From the NCBI GenBank assembly GCA_025057315.1, contig JANWXW010000154.1, positions 83,601 to 147,600 of the forward strand: a stretch of DNA of 64,000 nt. The letters run 5' to 3'. The position numbers and the translations under genes were made by a program. The notes under the pieces are model-generated. The model was not told the origin of the DNA, ran no database searches, and was given only the letters and a program-made list of their open reading frames with translations. Position 1 is the first letter of the stretch. Each line of letters opens with the position of its first letter. Positions 55,053-64,000 of this stretch are shown here, in pieces. The DNA is from Myxococcota bacterium. Lineage in GTDB: Bacteria > Myxococcota_A > Polyangia > Palsa-1104 > JAEUJZ01.

Positions 55053-55970
55053 TCAGGACTCGGGTGCCGGGACCCGGGCGAGACGCAGCCCGGACAGCAC
55101 GCCATGGATGGTCACCGACGCTAGGATGACCGCGCCGCCGGCGAGGGCTCCTGTCCCCGGGCGCTCGCCGGTGGCCAGCAGCACCCAGATCGGGTTGAGC
55201 ACCGGCTCGATCATCGACATCAGCATGCTCTCTACGGCACGGACCCTGGGTACGCCCAGCGCAAACAGAAGGTAAGCCAAACCGATCTGCACCGTGCCCA
55301 GCAGGATAAGAGCCAGCCATCCTGCGCTGCTACGCGGTGCACCTGTCATCATCCAGGGGAGTCCCACCACCGCCGTCAGGACGTTGCCCAGCACGATGGT
55401 GCCCAGGGGGAGCAGGCGCAGCAGAACGCGGTCTGCGGCGGCACCGAGTCGCCGTTGTTCCAGGCGCAGCATGAGCGTCAGCAGGGCAAATCCAAGCCCG
55501 GAGATGATGGCTATGATATTGCCCAGCCAGCCGGAGGCGCTCAGCCGGTCGGCGAAGAAGCAGACCATCCCACCCAGGCAGGCCAGCGCGCAGATCACGT
55601 CGAGGCGATGGACCGGCTCGCCCAGCAGCGGCCGGGACAGCAGCACCACGTAGATCGGCGCCGTGTATTGGAGCAAGATGGCGTTGGCCGCCGTGGTCAG
55701 CTTGTTGGCGGTGACGAAGCAGACCACGCACAGAGCATAGCTGGCGGCCCCAGCCCAGACGAACCGACGGCCGATCACCTCGGCCAGCAGCTGCGGCGGG
55801 CGCTGTCGACTGAGCGCGATCGGCAACAGCAGCACGGGGATGGCCATCAGGCTGCGAAACCCCGAGATGGCCAGTGCGTCCGCATCGATGAGCTTGATGC
55901 CCAACCCACCCAGGCTCCAGCACACCGCTGCGCAGAATACCAGCATGAGGCCGACGGTGCGTGGGCTCAT
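55053..55970 (-). CDS. EamA/DMT-family permease
   Basis: 305 residues with about ten transmembrane helices in two EamA repeats (FCAAVCWSLGGLGIKLI at the N-terminus; LGTVQIGLAYLLFALGV in the second half). Drug/metabolite transporter family; the substrate is unknown. The ATG overlaps the stop of the upstream Nudix gene (55967-55970), indicating translational coupling. Confidence 0.82.
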   Translation of the reverse strand: MSPRTVGLMLVFCAAVCWSLGGLGIKLIDADALAISGFRSLMAIPVLLLPIALSRQRPPQLLAEVIGRRFVWAGAASYALCVVCFVTANKLTTAANAILLQYTAPIYVVLLSRPLLGEPVHRLDVICALACLGGMVCFFADRLSASGWLGNIIAIISGLGFALLTLMLRLEQRRLGAAADRVLLRLLPLGTIVLGNVLTAVVGLPWMMTGAPRSSAGWLALILLGTVQIGLAYLLFALGVPRVRAVESMLMSMIEPVLNPIWVLLATGERPGTGALAGGAVILASVTIHGVLSGLRLARVPAPES

Positions 55971-57148
55971 CGGGCGCTGCTCCTTGGCCGATCCAGCAGC
56001 GCCGTCAGGATCATCCCCACCTGTCCCCAGTCCAGCTCACCGCCGTCGAGGATCTGGCGAACCGTGCGCAGCGCCACATAGCACCGCTCGCCGGGGTTGG
56101 CCCCGTGCGGGCGGCCTTCCTGTTCGAGCTGCTCCAGGTACCGAATCTGCTCCGGGGTCAGCGCGGCCCGGAACAGGTGTGCCCGGTGGGTGAGGATGGT
56201 TGCTGCCACCTGTCGTGCACCTGGGGGAACGGGCTCGAGCTGATCGCGATCCAGCACCAGGCCGGTTTCCTGCTGCACCTCGCGCACTGCCGTGTCCCTT
56301 GGGTCCTGGTCGCGGTCGGCGGCGTGCTCGGCCGAGCCGCCGGGCAGTTCCCACACCATGCCGGTGGGGTTGAGGGCGGCCGAGCGGAACTCGCGCACCA
56401 GCACGACGACTGTGTCCTCTAGCGATGCCGCCGGCACGTACAGCACGGTCGCGCTGACGTCGGAGCGGCCGACCACCACCTCGCCGGCCTTGTGACGCCG
56501 CTCGCGCCGCACCCAGATGCGCGGGCGCAGGGCCCACACGATGGGGGGTCGTCCTGTCGGCGCCCGCAGGCGGTAGGACCACTCCACCTCGATGTCGTCC
56601 AGCACGTTGCCGGCGGCACGCAGGGCACGGTACCAGCGGTGGAAGGAGGGGCTGCGCCACAGGTGCAGCGGTACTGCCCGTTCGCCGCCGCTGCGCAGGG
56701 CACCCGGACGCAGCAGCGGCCACAGCAGCTTCACCGCGTCGGGGAGCGTGCTCGCCGTGGGCACGCGCGGTGGCCCTTCGAACCAGTGCGGTATGCGCTG
56801 ACGCACCGCCTGCGGTGCCCCTAGGACCACCTTGCCCGATCGCCGCCAGGTGCCCCATTGCTCGCCCAGTGCCAGGTCCATCTCTCCGATCCCCTCGGGA
56901 AGCCAGAAGAGCACGGCGTCCGCGTGGCGCAGTGCCTCGCGCTCCCAGCGTGCCTGCGTCCTGCTGTCTAGTGCGCCCTCGCCTGTCGGGATGAAGATCA
57001 CCCCATCGAAGCCACCCGCGCCGAGCAGGGCCACTGCCTCGTCGCGCCACGTCCTGCCCGGTGCCTCGGGGCCGGCCAGAAAGAGCGAGGCCGCAAAGGG
57101 GTCTGGGACAGCCTCTGGGACCCGGATGAGTTTCGGCTGGGCAGCCAT
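55967..57148 (-). CDS. nucleoside deoxyribosyltransferase-like and Nudix hydrolase fusion
   Basis: 393 residues from the ATG at 57148. Residues about 20-130 match the nucleoside 2-deoxyribosyltransferase-like fold (ASLFLAGPEAP, GVIFIPTGEG, ADAVLFWLPEGIGEMDLALGEQ). The C-terminal Nudix domain (about 230-380) has box WELPGGSAEH...AVREVQQETGL at 267-297; the canonical REUXEE reads REVQQE, with Gln replacing the first Glu of the metal-binding pair. The hydrolase could thus be altered or use the remaining Glu. Substrate likely a nucleotide derivative such as ADP-ribose. TATACT lies 10 nt upstream of the ATG. The longer frame to 57232 has no family similarity. Confidence 0.75.
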   Translation of the reverse strand: MAAQPKLIRVPEAVPDPFAASLFLAGPEAPGRTWRDEAVALLGAGGFDGVIFIPTGEGALDSRTQARWEREALRHADAVLFWLPEGIGEMDLALGEQWGTWRRSGKVVLGAPQAVRQRIPHWFEGPPRVPTASTLPDAVKLLWPLLRPGALRSGGERAVPLHLWRSPSFHRWYRALRAAGNVLDDIEVEWSYRLRAPTGRPPIVWALRPRIWVRRERRHKAGEVVVGRSDVSATVLYVPAASLEDTVVVLVREFRSAALNPTGMVWELPGGSAEHAADRDQDPRDTAVREVQQETGLVLDRDQLEPVPPGARQVAATILTHRAHLFRAALTPEQIRYLEQLEQEGRPHGANPGERCYVALRTVRQILDGGELDWGQVGMILTALLDRPRSSAR

Positions 57149-57158
57149 GGCGCGCGGC

Positions 57159-57164
57159 AGTATA
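57159..57164 (-). promoter_or_regulatory. -10 candidate for the Nudix fusion gene
   Basis: TATACT on the minus strand, 10 nt before the ATG at 57148. It would also drive the EamA permease. Confidence 0.35.
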
Positions 57165-57383
57165 TGCGCCCTGGCCCGCCAGCGCCATCCTACAAGGTAG
57201 GATATCCAGCCGTCGTGTGCAAAATCATGCACCGAAGAGGGCGCTTATCTCCCCTGTCGTGTGCAGATCTTGCCACTTTGCCGGTCTGCGAGCGGCGATC
57301 ACACCACCCCCTCGCCCGGTGCCTTGGGGGCAAAGAAGATGGGGTGAACGGGAAAGTGGAGGCAGGTGCGCCCTGGAGGGGGC

Positions 57384-57872
57384 TTAGCAGCTGAAGATTT
57401 TCTCCAGCTCACGCTCGACCTTGCTCTCGGTGGTGCCCTTGGCGACCGATAGCTCCTTGACGATAAGGCTCTTGGCGGTATCCAGCATCCGCCGCTCGCC
57501 GAACGACAGCGTCTTCTGGTTCTTCAGCCGGTACAGATCGCGGAAGACCTCGGCGACCTCGAACAGACTACCGGTCTTGATCTTCTCCATGAAGCCCCGG
57601 TACCGACGGTTCCACGTCTGCTTGTCGATGTGGACCTCCTTCTCACGGAGGATGTCGTAGACCTCCTGAATCTGGTCCTCCTGGACTACCTCCCGCAGGC
57701 CCACCTGCTCCGCCTTGTCGACTGGCACCAGGATGCGCATGTCGCTGTCGAGGATGCGAAGGCAATAGAAGCGGTGGATCTTGCCCGAGATCTCCTTCTC
57801 CTCAATCCCGATGATCTCCGCGACCCCCTGGGCCGGGTAGACCGCCTTGTCGCCTACTTGGAACTGGAGCAT
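57384..57872 (-). CDS. CarD/CdnL-family RNA polymerase-binding regulator
   Basis: 162 residues, the usual length for CdnL. The N-terminal CarD RNA polymerase-interaction domain has QFQVGDKAVYPAQGVAEIIGI (residues 3-23) and RILVPVDKAEQVGLREVV, and the C-terminal helical domain has TWNRRYRGFMEKIKTGSL and LSFGERRMLDTAKSLIVKEL. It binds the beta subunit and stabilises promoter complexes, a major growth regulator in Myxococcus. AGGAGGA precedes the ATG at 57872. It is monocistronic. Confidence 0.92.
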   Translation of the reverse strand: MLQFQVGDKAVYPAQGVAEIIGIEEKEISGKIHRFYCLRILDSDMRILVPVDKAEQVGLREVVQEDQIQEVYDILREKEVHIDKQTWNRRYRGFMEKIKTGSLFEVAEVFRDLYRLKNQKTLSFGERRMLDTAKSLIVKELSVAKGTTESKVERELEKIFSC

Positions 57873-58554
57873 ACGTTCCTCCTGCGCTCATACCGCCGGG
57901 CAGTACGCCTGGCCGTCTGCATTGGACATAGCATGCGCCATGCCAATGGTTGGTTGCATGGTACATTCTGCAGGGTTGCCGCACGATACCCCTGCCCTGT
58001 GGCCTCGGCCCCCCAGTGGCTGCTGTGACAGAAAGAAACAGGCCATGCCCGATCCGGGCTCGCATCGGAACACAGCTCCAAGACAAAAGTCAATAGGTTA
58101 TCGTGCATGGACCCTGTTTGCAGCGGAGCGGGGCAGGATGCGCTGGCTAGTTCACTTGCCATGGGGGCTGGCTGCCACGGTCGCAGATGCTCCCGCTCCG
58201 GTGTGGCTCCGGACAGCAGCCGCTGCCGGCTGGCAAGTCTGCGTATCCCTGCAGAGAAACATTTTATTTCGAGCCTTGCATTCCGTCCAGTCAGATGTGT
58301 GGAACAGGCGCACGGGCGGGCCCCGACCCGGGGCTCCAGCCCCTGGTCTGCCATGGCTTGAGCTTGCACATGTTACATATCTACATGACATGGACATGGC
58401 GGGACCTGGCGGGTTCCATGGCGAGCCGCGGCCTCCTGTCCGGTCTGGCCGTCCGAACGCTCGTCCCGGTGCCCTGGGGGCTGCTCCCCCTGGCTCTTTT
58501 CCCGAATCGGCTCCCCGATGGGTCTCCCCGATCAGCCCGATCAGTTCAGCCCGA
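57873..58554. other. gene-free stretch upstream of carD
   Basis: 682 bp without a convincing coding region. It includes the carD promoter region. An inverted repeat CATTGG (57920-57925)/CCAATG (57943-57948) about 50 bp upstream of carD is a candidate operator. Short 14-bp tandem repeats end the stretch. Confidence 0.5.
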
Positions 58555-58563
58555 TCAGTTCAG
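58527..58563. repeat. 14-bp tandem repeats at the end of a lipoprotein gene
   Basis: CCCGATCAG (58527-58535) is followed by two exact copies of CCCGATCAGTTCAG (58536-58549, 58550-58563). The second copy spans the stop codon of the minus-strand gene (58555-58557). Confidence 0.75.
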
Positions 58564-59190
58564 ATCGTGCACCCGCCAGCCTTCGGGCTCCTTTCTGAGC
58601 TCGATGTAGAAGCGGGGATCGTACTGCAGACGGGCGCGCTCGCCTCGGATCTCGATGGGTTGCCGCCGGCTCAGGGCGGCCCGCAGCCGGTCGACCCGCT
58701 CGCGCACCTCCGCTTCGACGAGCTGGCGCTGCGCCGAGGTCAACAATTGCAGCACAGCGGCGTAGCTGCGCCGTTCGGCCGCCTCCAGCAGGAGCCGCAG
58801 GGCCTCTTCGGGCGTGTCGGCCCGTGCCCCCTGCCAGCGCACATCGCGCACCAGCCACTGCCCCCCGTGGGGGGCGCGCTCCAAGCTGAGCCTCATCCCG
58901 TCGGCCAAGGTGACGTGGGCCAGCGGCGGGGGCAGCGCCCTGAGGCTACGGCGGATGGCGCGGGCCTGGGCCTGGCGCTCCTGGGCCGTGTCGCGCCAGC
59001 GCTGGGCAAACTCCTCGTAGGGGATCTGGGCGCGGGTGGGTTCGTCGAGCAGGCGGTAGACCCCCTGCGGGTCGTCGCCCTCCAGCGCCTGCGCATAGTG
59101 GAGCAGCGTCTGGGCCGCTGTCGCCGGGGGTGGGCGCCCGCAAGCGGGGACCAGCGACCCCAGCACCAGCAGGAGCAGCAGAAGGTGCAT
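58555..59190 (-). CDS. lipoprotein of unknown function
   Basis: 211 residues from the ATG at 59190 (ATG 59202 also in frame). The signal sequence MHLLLLLLVLGSLVPAC has a lipobox with Cys17. The mature part is helical with two similar halves (TLLHYAQALEGDDPQGVYRLLD; RLLLEAAERRSYAAVLQLLTS), which suggests a duplicated NTF2-like or TPR-like fold. The end reads YIELRKEPEGWRVHDLN, typical of NTF2-like beta strands. No family was recognised. Confidence 0.5.
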   Translation of the reverse strand: MHLLLLLLVLGSLVPACGRPPPATAAQTLLHYAQALEGDDPQGVYRLLDEPTRAQIPYEEFAQRWRDTAQERQAQARAIRRSLRALPPPLAHVTLADGMRLSLERAPHGGQWLVRDVRWQGARADTPEEALRLLLEAAERRSYAAVLQLLTSAQRQLVEAEVRERVDRLRAALSRRQPIEIRGERARLQYDPRFYIELRKEPEGWRVHDLN

Positions 59191-59463
59191 GGGCCCGAGC
59201 ATGGCCCACCGGGCTCCCCTGCGTCCATCCCCTGCAGCGTGGCGTCGCGCTCGTCGCGACCGTTGGATCGTTGATCGTTTAGATTCGATGGGACCGCTGA
59301 TGGGGCTGATGGGATCGTTGACAGCCCGATTGTGGACCGACGTTCACAGTCGCCCAGGGCCAACCGCGAAACCCCAGCGGGGACGGGCGGTTTTTTGCTG
59401 GCCAGGCGGCACGCGGTTTGTAAGATAAACGGGAAAGAACGCCCTCGCCTGTGGAGGAAACCC

Positions 59464-60108
59464 ATGCGAACGCCCCGGACCCTTCTGCCGGCTGTGCTCG
59501 GTCTGCTGCTCCTCGCCGCTGGTCCCAGTGGCTGCAACAAGGAGGAGCAGGAGCGAAGGTACTGCGACTCGCTGGGCTGCTATGCCTGCGTCGGCGACCG
59601 GTGCTACCCCGTGCCGGGCGACCCGGTGCGACCTGATCCGTCTCAGGTGATGACCTGCGACAACGACTCCGCGTGCGGCACCGGCCGTGTCTGCAACCTG
59701 GGCCGCTGCGAGGCGGCCTGCACCGACCACAGCAGCTGCCGCAGCGGCAACGTGTGCATCTCTGGTCGCTGCCGCCCGGCGGACTCTGCCCAGTGCGGGG
59801 TGGTCGGCGCCCTGTGCACCGACGCCAGCCAGTGCGGCGCTGGGCGCACGTGCGTGGATCGGGCGTGCGCCAAGCTGTGCCCGGATCAGAAGTGCCCGCT
59901 GGGTCAGGTTTGCAAGGACGGCGCATGCGTCGAGGACCCCTCGCCCCAGGTAGCCCAGTGCACCTATGACCACGACTGCGATGCGGGCACCGGCGCCTTC
60001 CGCTGCGTCAACGCCTACTGCCTGCCCCGCTGCACCACGAACGAGACCTGCACCAACGGCGCCTCCTGCATCAAGGGCCTGTGCCGCGCTGACCGTCGCG
60101 CCGGCTGA
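59464..60108 (+). CDS. Cys-rich lipoprotein with repeated C-x5-C-x5-C-x4-C modules
   Basis: 214 residues from the ATG at 59464, with TGGAGG upstream. After a lipobox (LLLAAGPSGC) the protein carries five Cys modules spaced as in the start of the giant repeat protein: CDNDSACGTGRVCNLGRC, CTDHSSCRSGNVCISGRC, and three later. About 30 Cys residues suggest a disulphide-bonded, EGF-like exported chain. It might bind calcium or a surface partner. TAAGAT at 59421 is a plausible -10 with a 30-nt leader. Confidence 0.62.
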   Translation: MRTPRTLLPAVLGLLLLAAGPSGCNKEEQERRYCDSLGCYACVGDRCYPVPGDPVRPDPSQVMTCDNDSACGTGRVCNLGRCEAACTDHSSCRSGNVCISGRCRPADSAQCGVVGALCTDASQCGAGRTCVDRACAKLCPDQKCPLGQVCKDGACVEDPSPQVAQCTYDHDCDAGTGAFRCVNAYCLPRCTTNETCTNGASCIKGLCRADRRAG

Positions 60109-60299
60109 CCGGCCCCTGGCCTCTTTTCCGCGAAGTCCTGCGCGCCAGCCACTCCGAGAGCCATCCGCTGTGCGAATCCGCACAGGCCTGCCGACGAACA
60201 TCTTGATGGTCCTGGGGGCCTGATTCTGGTATGGGTAGCGCGCTGGTCGCTCGCCGCGACCTGTGTTCGCGCGTATCATGTTGCCTGCCCAGAGGTCGT

Positions 60300-64000
<3,701 letters not shown>

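Noticed and set aside
57847..59274. 475-codon + strand frame across the carD upstream region
   Set aside because: Cys/Arg-rich mixed composition, no family match, and it runs antisense through a lipoprotein gene.
60109..60299. cobalamin riboswitch upstream of metH
   Set aside because: No B12-box-like conserved segment or pseudoknot pattern could be recognised in the 190-bp leader.

Overview
The window is GC-rich DNA whose gene content points to Myxococcota or a related lineage formerly grouped with the Deltaproteobacteria. The evidence is a CarD/CdnL regulator, a Ser/Thr kinase beside a hybrid histidine kinase/GGDEF cascade, a LysM-FecR protein, paired MCE proteins, a TonB receptor, many lipoproteins and Cys-rich C-x5-C-x5-C-x4-C proteins. 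The assignment rests on gene families only. No rRNA, tRNA, transposase or integrase was recognised.

Layout. 1-5 kb: the end of mazG, a DnaA-box cluster, rpsT (TTG start) and an overlapping run of an NCS2-type permease, a nucleotidyltransferase, a TIM-barrel isomerase and an outer-membrane protein. 5-11 kb: a membrane protein, Cu/Zn superoxide dismutase, a small exported protein and a 1245-residue exported protein made of several dozen roughly 22-residue repeats. 11.7-18.9 kb: a type I-G (formerly I-U) CRISPR interference operon, cas7(csb1)-cas5/6(csb2)-cas3-cas8-like, with no cas1, cas2 or cas4. Its only array-like sequence is two degenerate repeats 75 bp apart at the 3' end. 18.9-31.6 kb: CobW GTPase, Gfo/Idh/MocA oxidoreductase, a lipoprotein, a Ser/Thr kinase, a sensor kinase with a response-regulator diguanylate cyclase, an LIC_10091-family protein, a LysM/FecR protein and an exported tyrosine-phosphatase-like protein. 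31.6-42.2 kb: a solute-binding protein fused to a MalF-type permease, an esterase, an Lnb/DUF4105 membrane protein, a c-type cytochrome lipoprotein with a 4x[4Fe-4S] ferredoxin, a metallo-aminopeptidase, a DUF4198 protein and an FG-GAP lipoprotein. 42.3-48.3 kb: a TonB receptor, pterin carbinolamine dehydratase, a transglutaminase-elicitor-like protein and a clostripain-type lipoprotein. 48.4-64 kb: two MCE proteins, a DUF1285-like protein, nrnA-truB, an FmdB-type zinc ribbon, an ectonucleotide pyrophosphatase-like enzyme, an EamA permease, a deoxyribosyltransferase-Nudix fusion, carD, two lipoproteins and a nearly complete metH.

The two most notable system-level observations are these. The CRISPR locus is interference-only with a decayed array. 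Separately, at least six genes carry a good -10 hexamer exactly 6-7 nt before the start codon and no Shine-Dalgarno sequence, which implies frequent leaderless transcription. Several long reading frames antisense to metH, the repeat protein and the cas genes are codon-bias shadows and were left out.
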